DNA of 64,000 nt from positions 1,674,001 to 1,738,000 of the forward strand of contig NC_088312.1 in assembly GCF_910592395.1 (NCBI RefSeq). The letters are read 5' to 3'. The position numbers and the translations under genes are program-made. Shown one piece after another: positions 43,372 through 54,851 of this stretch. Position 1 is the first letter of the stretch. The number at the start of each line of letters is the position of its first letter. This DNA comes from Lineus longissimus (Eukaryota; Nemertea; Pilidiophora; Heteronemertea; Lineidae). Below the pieces are notes generated by a model. The model saw only the letters and a program-made list of their open reading frames with translations, was not told where the DNA came from and made no database searches.

Positions 43372-46300
43372 ATGGCCACTTCACCAACCCCAAATCCTGT
43401 CACTCCCAAGAAAGATAAGAAAGATGAGTCGTTCCTGGACAAAATCGGAACGATAACTCGTAAAAAGTCTAAGGCTAAAGAAGGTTATTATTTATATCTA
43501 CCCCTCAAAGCATGAAAACACTTTGGATTTCACATGAACGCCTATAAACTTCAGCAACATGCTCACTCCACTCCTGTGGTGAGTGACTGTATAGTGTATA
43601 AGTATAGTGTATCTGTATGCATATGTACTAGGCCTAGGCCTATTGTACATCACACAATACAGCGCAGATCACCATATATTGTTGTAGGCCTACATCAGGA
43701 CTACATTTGTGTGTAGAGTTTGAAGGGTACAGTGTATTCAGTTCATGATTCAATTCAATACTGCGAGGTGCATTTGTCCCTTCCGGTTCCACTTGGCCCC
43801 TATAACCTTGATCTATCTAGTGTCGAGTAGTGACGTCGTCTAAATACTATTTTCACAACCTTGCCCACCCTCTTCTTGCGCTTCGTACCGGTAATCACTG
43901 TAGCCTTTTATGATTGACATACATCCAACTTATTGATCCTTGCACTAGTCTGAGGAAGCGTGTGTCATTAATTTTGATGTCAAATGATTCATTCAATTTC
44001 AAGTGCTGTTGGTTTTCTTGGTGGAGGTATTCTAAATGTTTTAAATTTGATGCTTCTTTTCATCATTATTGTTTATTTATTTTAATTTCTATGAGTTTGT
44101 TCTTTTACTTTACTGTGTGTTACATGTAGTCAACTCTTTAAAAAATGATACAAAATTGGCTTTAGTAAAAAATTGCTTTTCTTTATTACATCTCTTTCAG
44201 GATTTGTTGTTGTGTGTTGACTGTTGTTATTCATGTTGTGTATTTTTGCCACTGAACAGTTACTGAATTACAAGAAGAGGGCAAATATGCCATTGAAGCG
44301 CCAACTAGCCCCACTGCTCCCGATCTGGGACCAGACGGTTACCTCCTGGGTTTGTATGGTAAACCTATCCGCACTTTGCTGTGCTTGCATTTTAGATTTC
44401 ATACTAATAGGTGATGTGTCCTATCATGGCTGGGTGCTCTTGCCTGGTAGTCTGGGCCTTGGGCTAGGCTTTGTTTTGTTGCCATCAGGGGTCGAATAAT
44501 TTTAAAATTGTGTTACTCACTGTGACTTCGTTAATTGGTGATTGTACTTTTTGAGCCTTATTTTAAAGTTATTAAACCCCTTGGCAACAAAATCATGTAT
44601 ACCTGATACATTCTCTCAAGTCTATACTATGCTATACTGACATGTTAATGTACCAATAGTAATACATCCTTAAGTTGATAATAATGAAGATCTTACTTGT
44701 GGCATTTTGCTGACAGATACACTGATTCTCACTTTTGACACATTTTGATCAGATTAAAAAAGTGTAACTTTTGATATAAAGAACGACTTCCACTTTATTA
44801 TCACAATAATTTATCCATTTTGAAATTGATCTGAAAACTTGTTGTACATTCTTTTGGGTCGAATTTTTTTTCTTTCAAATCATGTTTTGAAAATGAAATG
44901 CATTGTTAATGTAGGCTTGATGTTATGAAGTGTCAACTGCCATGTTTGATAACTGAACTACAGGATATTTTACGGTCTTGCAAAATAATAAATGTGCAGT
45001 TTGAATTTTATTCTATCAACAGCCAGCATTCAGGGATCTCCTATTTTAGGACAGGAGAGACCCAGGTTGTTCCTAATGTGGAAATCAAACAGATTTAGTA
45101 AGCTTTGAAATATCAAATACGAGAATATATTTTGAAAATAGATTCATCGATAGATTTTAGAAATTCATAAATTAGATGAGATAGGAATGGATTGTCTTCA
45201 TTTTTATTGATATGATGTGCCTTTAGGTTTGCTGATGTTGGTCGATATTTGCAATTTGATAACTGAGTTTGATACATTCACATGTTGTGCATGAGATATG
45301 ACCATGGCCTGACCCTGAATGAGCACCTAGCACTTCATATAACTTGCATGTTCCCCTAGAAATAGAATAAAGGTAGCGACACATTATCAATATGTTCATT
45401 TTGGGTAAGACTGTATTTTCTTACAAAAACTAACTTACTTTGAAATGTAATCATATACATGTATGTAATAAACAAGTACATGTATCTGCGGATTTAAATT
45501 AGTTTGGAAAAGGAAGATTTTTGCTGTAAACAGGGAAATTTCTGCATGAATTTTATTTTTCATTTTTGTGATCAGCAAAATTTGGGGAAAAAATGGCATT
45601 TAATTCAAGATACTATAAAAGCATTCTCAAAATGCTAAATCAAAAACTATGCCAAAGATGCAATTTCACCAAACAAGAAACTTAGCCACAAGTATTTCCA
45701 GGTTCACAGTACAGACTTTCTGGAGAGAGGTCTAACCACTATGTTATGAGTTCCTTTAGTTGATTCTTACTGCCCTTCCCATATTGATTCAAGGTGATTC
45801 AACTTGTACCTGGTCAGTGTACACAGCCATCTCAGCTACTCATTAATCCAACCTATACTCTGTATCATAATTTCATCATCGGTGAGGTTGAAATGGTAGT
45901 GGCCGAAGGTGAGGGTTTTATTATTGTTTATTTTGCCAGATGTAAGAATAACTTTTTTTTAAATTACGCTTTTGATTTCCTTTTCACCAGCAAAGCTGTT
46001 GGAAATTAATAAGTAACATGGTATTAGTATCCAGAACAAGGTGAAATTGGCCTAGTCCACTTTGAAACAAAGCAAGATTAATCAGTTTGAGTTGGATGCT
46101 CTGATTCTCCTACCTGCTCAAAGTTTCATTCTCATGCAACAGGTTTTGTTCAAAATATCTTGAAAATTTGTAATTTGAAACTAGGAAGAAACAGAGCCGT
46201 AATGAGTTTGCCACGTTATCTTGGATATGAGCATGGTTATTTGTCATCTGTTATTGGGGTCATTAGTGTGCGATGTTTGAGTGACGGATTATTTGCCGCA

Positions 46301-49300
46301 GCTCAGACCGCTCATGTTTGCTGAGGAGATGACTTCGAAAAGATGTCTCTTGTGTATTGCGATTCAGCAATCTCCGATCAGGCAAAGGGCAAAGCAGAAA
46401 GGTTTGTGTTTCTTTTCTCTGGTTTTGGCCTATGCAATCTTCTCAAATGAGTGAATTTTGTGAGTAAACTGATTCTTTTGTAATGTCTGTTTTCTCTTGA
46501 TGACCAACCCAATCAATTTAATCAGTGTTCTGCCCGACTTGCTACCTAGTCTCCAGGTTATTAATGAGTTGAGTGTGCATTTCAAATTAATTCCTTACCA
46601 ATTTATCTGTGCTCGTTTTCCCATCGATCAAATAATTGTCTTGAAAAACATTATTCTGTCCCTGTACGGTTTATGCGAGAGTGGTTTCAAGATAACGCAG
46701 GAAATTTGGACGTTAATTTCATAAAGATGGACCTGTTGTGTGCAGATTTTTGTTCAATTAGTGGTGCTGGTATGTGGCTTTTATCTTTAATCGATATGTT
46801 GATTATTTTCAATTTTGTCTCGGGAGAAAATACTGTGGATGGATATTGATTTTGCATTGCAAATATTTTGTGGAAATGTGATTTTTCTTGGTACCGGTAT
46901 TGACATTTTGTTTGCTGATTAATTGCAGTTTAGTGACAAAAAAGGATGAAATTTGAGGTCTTTAGTGGCTTTAGACCACTTTGATGTTGGAATATGGATG
47001 GGGCGTGATCACCACTGACTACTGAGGGAGTCCACTGCCAATTCCCTCAAACTAAAAATTTTTAGTGTCAAACTATTCTAGCGCTTTTAAAGCTTAGCAC
47101 GCTTTACTCACTATTACAAGTACTATTTTCATTAACAGATGTTGATACTGGTAGCTTCATGTATATAAACTAACAGATTCTCAGTAGATTTCTTTAATGC
47201 ACTCATAACCTCTTACAGATACATGTGTCAATATTGACAAAATTAAAATGAGAAAGAATTAATGTACAAAGTACTACAAACATACATGTTGTAATGAAAA
47301 CTATCTTCTAGAATTGCAATCACAGAAGTCACACAGAATATTTACCAACATTTTATTTAACATCATTTGTGACTTTTGGTGTCCAAGTACCCGACATTAA
47401 GACGTTTGTCATCCTGAATATAGACTGTAAGTAATGCATGATTAGTATCAAACTCTCTGAATCTTGTATGTGAATGGCATGGCTTGTTCTGATTGTCCGT
47501 ATCCTTTGTCAAGTCTCTTTACGGTACTCATTTGTTTCCATCTCGATTCTTTTCACAGATGAAAGTGAGGAAAGATCTATGATTGAGCCGCGTAGCCGGG
47601 AGGATCCTAAACTTCAAGAACTCAAACAGGTATACTGCTAATACCTTTTGAGGTTTTCTTCTAGTTAAACCATGCAATTGAAGGTTCTCGAAATGACAGT
47701 TATTGTATTCATTATATGGTATGGTAAAGGTTTTGCTTGTTAAGTGTAGTTAAATGCAAAAAAAGCCCAGTAATTGTTATTGTAATCTTTCCTCAGGTGG
47801 CCAAGCAATGAGCACAGCTAGGTTGTCGGGTATTGAACAATTTCATGCTTTCTATTCCAGCTTCTTTTAGATTGGATCAATGATGAGTTGGCAGAACAGA
47901 GGATTATTGTGAAGGACTTGGAGGAAGATCTTTTTGATGGACAGATTTTACAGAAACTCATTGGTAAGTGCTAAGCCAAAGACCATCACTCGGATATAGT
48001 CAATATCAAAACCAATTGACCAAGTGACTTGAAGGAAATGATTTGCCCAAGGTCCCAAGTGGTATTCCATCGTCAGATATCAAACCCATGATGGTAACAT
48101 TGTGAGTCTCAGACCACCAACAAACCATCCCTTTATATCAAAATGATAGTATTTTGCTGCTCTTTTCAGAGAAACTTGGTGGGCTGCGTGTTGAGGTTCC
48201 TGAAGTGACTCAGACTGAGATCGGCCAAAAACAGAAGTTGAGGGTGGTGCTCGAGGTTGTCAACCGGATCCTGAGTGTGCCTCCGTCATGGAACCAGAAA
48301 AAGTGGAGTGTGGACAGTAAGTTACAGATAAAAGCTGTTTTCATGTATTGTTGCAATTTCTGTACGAGTATACATGTACTCATGGTGTAGATGTGTAAAA
48401 TTGCAAACCTTTTTTTTTTTCATTGACTTATCTGGAATAATAGTACTATTCATGCAACCATTCAAATCTGAATTCGAGAGTGAGCTATGTTGCATGGTCC
48501 ACTCTCCATAATGCAATAATTGGCTGCCACAACTTCACCCCTGACCCTTTAGCATGTGCTTTATGTGTATTGTATGATATTTTGATTTGTCATAAAATCT
48601 TTCTTTAGGCATTCACTCCAAGAACCTGGTAGCAATCCTCCATCTCCTGGTGGCCCTGGCGAGACATTTCCGTGCCCCGATCCGTCTGCCCGATAATGTC
48701 TGTGTTCAAGTCGTAGTTGTTCAGAAGAAGGATGGCCTTCTCCAGACCAAGAATGTCATTGAGGAAATCACTTCGTATAATGAGTAGGTGTCTATTTCAA
48801 TTTCACTTCCATATTGAGCCAAGTTTTAAAGTGGAAACTATATAACGGTTTTGCTATCCATAAACACAGTGTGCAGTGTCCCCCGCTCAGATCAAGGCCT
48901 GTTGTGCTGGCCTCTAAGTGCATTAGTGTTGTCTTCTGTCTCTTCATGCTGTGTATCTGTTTCTGGTCTTCCACTTTCAGGGATACATCCTACCGATTTG
49001 GTGAGTATACTTTTTGTGCTGGTGTATTCAATAATCTTTTAGCCTTGAGAAGCCTAACATCTGTCTGTTTGGTGACTGTTGGTGTAATCTGAGTTGAAAT
49101 CTAGTATGGGGAGGGGTTTTTCGTCTGACCATCACTGAGCTGAGGTTGGGAGGTCACTACTAGGTCAGGTGCATAGGATCAGGACACTGACGACATTCAA
49201 AGAACTTGTCCAGGTTTGCACTTCATCATAAAATCATGCTGGAATTTCCATGTTTCAGAACGGGATGCTTTTGACACGTTGTTCGACCATGCTCCTGACA

Positions 49301-50206
49301 AGCTGAATGTGGTCAAGAAGTCTTTGGTGACATTTGTCAACAAACAGCTGAACAAGGTCAATTTGGAAGTGACTGATCTGGACAATCAGGTAAACAAGGG
49401 TGACAGGCAGAGGGAGTTCAGATAAATTTGAAGAAACAACACCACATTTATCATGATTCATATCAATGTTTTGGATTTCTCTGGTCCTTTTTCAAGAATG
49501 TTCATGAGGTGCAATATTAATTTGAACTCCACTTCAGCATAACAGCTAGTATTCGAAAGTAAACCACACAAAACGCTAGCAGAAAAGGTGATAAAGTGGT
49601 CGTGATCTAAAAAACGAATTCCTTCCTCTTCAGTTTCATGATGGTGTCTTTCTGGTGCTGCTGATGGGACTCCTGGAAAACTACTTCGTCACTCTGCACA
49701 GCTTCCACTTAACCCCAACCACCTTTGAACAGAAGGTGCACAATGTACAGTTTGCCTTTGACTTGATGGAGGAGGCAGGACTTGCCAGACCAAAGGCAAG
49801 GCCAGAAGGTAGGTCATCTTTGACACCGCTCCCGCTGGACCCCAAGGACTTTTGTCATTAGCAGTAGGTACCCAATGCTAAGCCTCACAAAGGACATAAT
49901 ACTGAAGCTAGTTTTTAAATGTATGAGAAAATATATGCTCTCAGAAACCAGAATGAAGTGCAGCTGGTATAATAATCATATGATGAGGCGTTCATCCATC
50001 TGGGATAGACATAACCTGTAGAATAATAAAGCGCCATATAAAAACTTCCAATCGTACATTTCATTATTCTGAGATCCCAACTCTTCATCTGCTTGATGTG
50101 AATGTATGGATCATTCTTTTCCTCTTCAGATGTTGTCAACTTGGATCTAAAGTCCACTTTGCGAGTCCTCTACAATCTCTTTACCAAGTACAAGGCCGGT
50201 GCATAG
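43372..50206 (+). CDS. PARVA: Parvin (actopaxin), focal-adhesion adaptor
   Basis: Ten coding exons: 43372-43483, 44260-44349, 47559-47629, 47861-47963, 48170-48316, 48609-48783, 48981-49000, 49259-49389, 49634-49808 and 50130-50206. They total 1101 nt (366 residues plus stop) with consistent phases. Parvins link integrin-linked kinase, and through it integrins, to actin. Two calponin-homology domains are visible. CH1 spans about residues 87-195 (LLLDWINDEL, VKDLEEDLFDGQILQKL, LVAILHLLVAL, RAPIRLPDNV). CH2 spans about 250-362 (PDKLNVVKKSLVTFVNKQLN, HDGVFLVLLMGLLENYF, STLRVLYNLFTKY). The basic N-terminus and LDKIGTITRKKSKAKE resemble alpha-parvin, and length is close to human alpha-parvin (372). 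The first exon's donor (GTTATT) is weak. Exon 2 could also end at 44358, adding three residues in the same phase. Invertebrates usually have a single parvin. Confidence 0.93.
48020..48135 (-). mobile_element. SINE-like fragment in parvin intron
   Basis: TTTGCCCAAGGTCCCAAGTG followed by ATATCAAACCCATGATGGTA and GTGAGTCTCAGACCACCAAC resembles the reverse strand of a tRNA-derived SINE, with a degenerate B-box GGGTTTGATAT on the minus strand. It lies between coding exons 4 and 5. It is diverged, so old. Confidence 0.45.
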
Positions 50207-51472
50207 GAATTTAGTCAAGAAAATGCAATCTGCTGATTACTGTGTATCATAATCATCAAGTCAACATACATTGAATCAGCATACCAGCTGAAATTGGAAG
50301 TGCCATTGGAGTACTTCTGCAACCTCCATAAGGGAGTATTGTTATGAAAAGAATGAAATAGTGCAACAATGCACTCATTTTGGATCTACTTAACTCATAC
50401 TGGGTACCGGTATTGCTATGCATATTGTAATAGATCTTTTCAGGAATTTATTTGTTCACTATAGGTCTGCATGTGTAAAGAAGTGTCATCTGCTATTTAT
50501 ACTCTCATGTTACTCACTATTCGCTTAATAGGCATTGTATGCTGTCGAATGGTAGTGATGTCTGAAACCCAGGTGTTTGTGTCATCAGTTTGTCTATTTT
50601 TATGACTGTTGGCAATACAAGGTGTCAAAAATGTTGAGGATGACCGCTGAAGTTGGAAAATTCTCAATATCCATCATGTGACATGGATACCGATACTGGA
50701 TGGCTCTTATGTGCTGTTCAACTTATTTCTTAAATTTCAATGAAACCAATTATGCAGATGATTTTAAATTCTTTGCACCATTTTTTGCACCCAAGCTGAA
50801 ATATAACCTTCTGGACCACTGGTATACCACTTTCGTAAAATGACGAGATTTGAAGACATGCTTACCTGGGTTTTCTATCTTCTGTTGATCTTATTTATAG
50901 ATCTGTCTGTGTCTTATTACTTGCATGACTGACAAGGGGTGTATATTAGGAGCAAGCCTGCAGCTATTTTCTGACAATTATTCCAGAAATTCACATCAAT
51001 GCTTTTGTTGTTCAAAATGGTTGACCACAGATGTCATGCAGAATCTTGTCATGCACCATGAATATCAATTACATTTATACATGGCCAGCGTGTACCTGAT
51101 GTCCAGATGACAAGCGACAAAACTGTTGATGTGCCACACATTTAATATTCCGTTGTTTTTGGCATCTAATCCTATGCCTTCCTGCTGTGTCTGGTGTCTT
51201 CCTGCTAACAGTATCAACAAGGCTTTTCTAGAAGAGCTACTGTGATGTGACATCTATGCATTTTGTTGTAGTGCTACTTAATGTACACCCCATGTATCTG
51301 TAACTGGTGCTATATAACTTTTTATAGAATTTTGTATGTTCGTTACATTGTATTTGTGTGTAAAAATGTAGGTGTACATTACTAATAACCTTGTAGATAG
51401 ATCAATTAGCAGTTTCCCCAAAAAACAAACATTCGTTTTTATCTGTGTAATAAGAATCTATTGACAAATAAA
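50207..51472 (+). other. Parvin 3'UTR with poly(A) signal
   Basis: Unique sequence after the stop, ending with AATAAA at 51467-51472 and another at 51475-51480. The 55-bp minisatellite begins about 85 bp further on. Confidence 0.65.
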
Positions 51473-51562
51473 AGAAATAAATCTATTCGAACTGATGTGT
51501 TTGCTGTTTTTTGGTACTTGTCCTTGCTCACTGGACTTTTGTACGTTTAAGCTTGTTGCTAA

Positions 51563-52547
51563 GGTCAGCTGTTACGGACCTGGTGATTCTGTCTTCAACC
51601 AGGGAGGGATAGACATCGGTTAGCTGCCACAGACCTGGTGATTCTGTCTTCAACCAGGGAGGGATAGACATCGGTCAGCTGCCACGGACCTGGTGATTCT
51701 GTCTTCAACCAGGGAGGGATAGACATCGGTCAGCTGCCACGGACCTGGTGATTCTGTCTTCAACCAGGTAGGGATAGACATCGGTCAGCTGCCATGGACC
51801 TGGTGATTCTGTCTTCAACCAGGGAGGGATAGACATCGGTCAGCTGCCACGGACCTGGTGATTCTGTCTTCAACCAGGAGGGATAGACATCGGTCAGCTG
51901 CCACGGACCTGGTGATTCTGTCTTCAACCAGGAGGGATAGACATCAGTCAGCTGCCACGGACCTGGTGATTCTGTCTTCAACCGGGGGGATAGACATCGG
52001 TCAGCTGCCACGGACCTGGTGATTCTGTCTTCAACCAGGAGGGATAGACATCGGTCAGCTGCCATGGACCTGGTGATTCTGTCTTCAACCAGGTAGGGAT
52101 AGACATCGGTCAGCTGCCATGGACCTGGTGATTCTGTCTTCAACCAGGGAGGGATAGACATCGGTCAGCTGCCACGGACCTGGTGATTCTGTCTTCAACC
52201 AGGGAGGGATAGACATCGGTCAGCTGCCACGGACCTGGTGATTCTGTCTTCAACCAGGTAGGGATAGACATCGGTCAGCTGCCACGGACCTGGTGATTCT
52301 GTCTTCAACCAGGAGGGATAGACATCAGTCAGCTGCCATGGACCTGGTGATTCTGTCTTCAACCGGGGGGGGATAGACATCGGTCAGCTGCCACGGACCT
52401 GGTGATTCTGTCTTCAACCAGGGAGGGATAGACATCGGTCAGCTGCCACAGACCTGGTGATTCTGTCTTCAACCTGGGAGGGATAGACATCGGTCAGCTG
52501 CCACGGACCTGGTGATTCTGTCTTCAACCAGGGAGGGATAGACATCT
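51563..52547 (+). repeat. 55-bp minisatellite, about 18 copies
   Basis: The unit is CGGTCAGCTGCCACGGACCT, GGTGATTCTGTCTTCAACCA, GGGAGGGATAGACAT. Copies are highly similar. Most differences are one- or two-base length changes in the G-rich part (GGGAGGG, GGTAGGG, GGAGGG, GGGGGG), a C/T at CCACGG/CCATGG and A/G at CATCRGT. Open frames through it are artefacts. Confidence 0.95.
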
Positions 52548-52870
52548 CAAGCTACTGCCCACTGAATGGGCGACTTTGTTGGCTCTGCTGTTGGCACCAG
52601 CAACAAGTAACCTTCACTTTATATGTCATTAGAGTGATGATCCTTCTGAGAGTAACCCAAGTGAAAAAAGACTTCTGAGATGTCAAGGACAATCATTTTG
52701 ATTGTGTGACCACAATCACCATCGGGTGAAACTTCTGAAGACGTGATGGCCAAAGTTATAAGAGTGCCAGGCTTCAGACTGACTGATGGGTTTAATGCCT
52801 TGGTGCTACTTTCGTCGTCCCACATGCATGTAGAGTCTGAAGGTGAAGTGAAATGCTTGGCAGCTTCTTC
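52548..52870. other. Unique sequence after the 55-bp array
   Basis: No gene is visible. Short frames on both strands lack domains. The right part grades into the degenerate repeat that follows. Confidence 0.4.
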
Positions 52871-53660
52871 TTGCATCCCCATTCTCAATGTCTCAAATGG
52901 ATCTAAACCAAACGGCACATTGGGCTGTCACATTCATAGTCTATCATCCATGTCTCTCAGTTAATAGCAAACACTTTATTGGATCTGTAGACCATCCTCA
53001 ATGCCCCCCATTAGGTCGACACCAAAATTACATTAGGTGACCCCAGTCACATCATATCCATCTTCAATGTCTCCACCAAGCACATTGGAAGCCCTCGGAT
53101 ACGACCATAGTCCATCCTCGAGTCTCCAACAGACCATTATTAAACAACCACCACACCAGGTGTGGCCACAACCACAGTCCATTGCAATGTCTTCATAATG
53201 TTGACGCAGGCACACTGGATAGCCTCAGTCACAACCATCATCCATCCTCATCGATGTCTTTAACAGGATGTGACCAAACAGCACATTAGATGGCCCTGAT
53301 CACAACCATATGTCATCATTCAGGTTTCCAACCAGACAGACCAAACAACACTTTAGATGACCATCGTCACAACCAGAGTCCATCCTCAAGGCAGCCAGGA
53401 CAGGATCAGCACACAACATAGTCAAGTCACAGGCCACCCAACAGGTCTTCAATAGGACAGGATTGAACTGCCTGCACATTTGATGGTCATCGTCACACCA
53501 CAGTGTATTCTCTCCTACAAGACAGGACCAAACGTTGCACGAAATGTCCAAAGTCATCACCATCGGGCCATCCTCCAGATATCTAACAGGTGAAAACCAA
53601 ACATGGCCAAAGTCATACCCACTGGCCATCTTCAATGTCTTCAACAGATCAGAAAATAAG
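52871..53660 (+). repeat. Old degenerate tandem repeat, period about 80 bp
   Basis: Recurring phrases in fixed order are CATCCTCAATGTCTCCAACA, GGACYRACCAAACAGCACAT, TAGATGGCCATNGTCACAAC and CANAGTC. At least eight rounds are recognisable, each with many substitutions and indels. It is much more decayed than the 55-bp array next to it. Confidence 0.65.
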
Positions 53661-53984
53661 CAGCCTCCAAATGAGCAAACATACTTCCTCTTACAGTATT
53701 GCCCAAGTCTCTGGGTGAAGACGAGCAAGCTGCTCAAAACCACTGCTGGAGGAGTGTACACATTCGTGGCTGGGGGCAGGCAGCCAGATGATAATCGAAA
53801 CAGGAACCTGGACTATTTCAGGGTTGTTCAGGATACAGTGTCTTTCAGGGACCTCCTTTAGCTGCTGTGATCCTGTGCCAGAGGCAGGAGGCAAACTAAC
53901 TCTAAAAGTAGGCCTATGCTGCTTCGACATCTTTTGTGTTTCTGAAGTACAATTGAGTCAAAAGAAATACGTTCACACTTTATC
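53661..53984. other. Non-coding stretch
   Basis: Sequence between the degenerate repeat and the mucin 3' end. No domain or array is seen. Confidence 0.4.
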
Positions 53985-54851
53985 ATGAATATGAAATAAT
54001 TTATTACAAAGGTATCAGTGTTCACGGTTCAATATACAAATATATACAGTTCAGTACCGGTATAAGGTTTCCAGTCTATTCTACTGTAGGTATGAATGTA
54101 CTTCCTTGCTATAAGTAGGTCATGGATCTTGGGTGGATATTTTCATAGTGGTTTTGACATTTTGTATGCCTTCGGTATTTTGCTTCAAGATATCTGTACG
54201 TCTGTAATACACTTTTGTTCAAGATGAAGCCTCAACAGGCAAACCGTTAAAGCAAGATAGATACTGTATACAGCATAATCATTAGACCTGGGTGAATCCT
54301 AGTAGCCACAATGGGGTTAAAACCCAAAATCTACCGCACCACAGCCTGAACAAGATTCAAATACTTGGATCCTCTGAACCAATAAAGAATTTATCTGGAT
54401 AAAACATTATCAGATTCGCCTTCAATTGGCACTCATTTCACACTACATTGACGGAAAGTTTGATGAGTCCATAAGATGTTGTTTTGCAAGATCAATCTTC
54501 AATGAACCCAGTAGACACCACCCCCCCCCCCCCCCCCATCACCCCCACCCCCACATCTCCAACAATGTTTTAGAAACGAAAACGAAAACTGTTGATATCT
54601 TGAATGGACATTTAGAGAATGATGTCCAGTCCCATCACTTGGTGATACCGGTATATACACGGTATTTTCCCTTTGTACTGTTTAGGTCAAAAGTAACATA
54701 TGTTGACATGCTGCATCTTCAACAGCTTGGAGATGCAGGTTAGAGTGCAAGATGTTACTTTGAACAGTAGGGTAGCTTCCCAATATGAAGACATTTTCAG
54801 TCATAAGCATTGCTTTACAGATTTTCTTAATACTCCATCTAATTCCCAAGA
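53985..54851 (-). other. Probable 3'UTR of the mucin gene
   Basis: On the minus strand this follows the mucin stop codon and has AATAAA at 54000-54005 (TTTATT on the plus strand). A 17-base poly-C run (54521-54537, poly-G in the transcript) lies inside it. Confidence 0.5.

Noticed and set aside
51760-52380. Minus-strand frames repeating TESPGPWQLTDVYP
   Set aside because: Reading of the 55-bp minisatellite, switching phase at each 1-bp indel.
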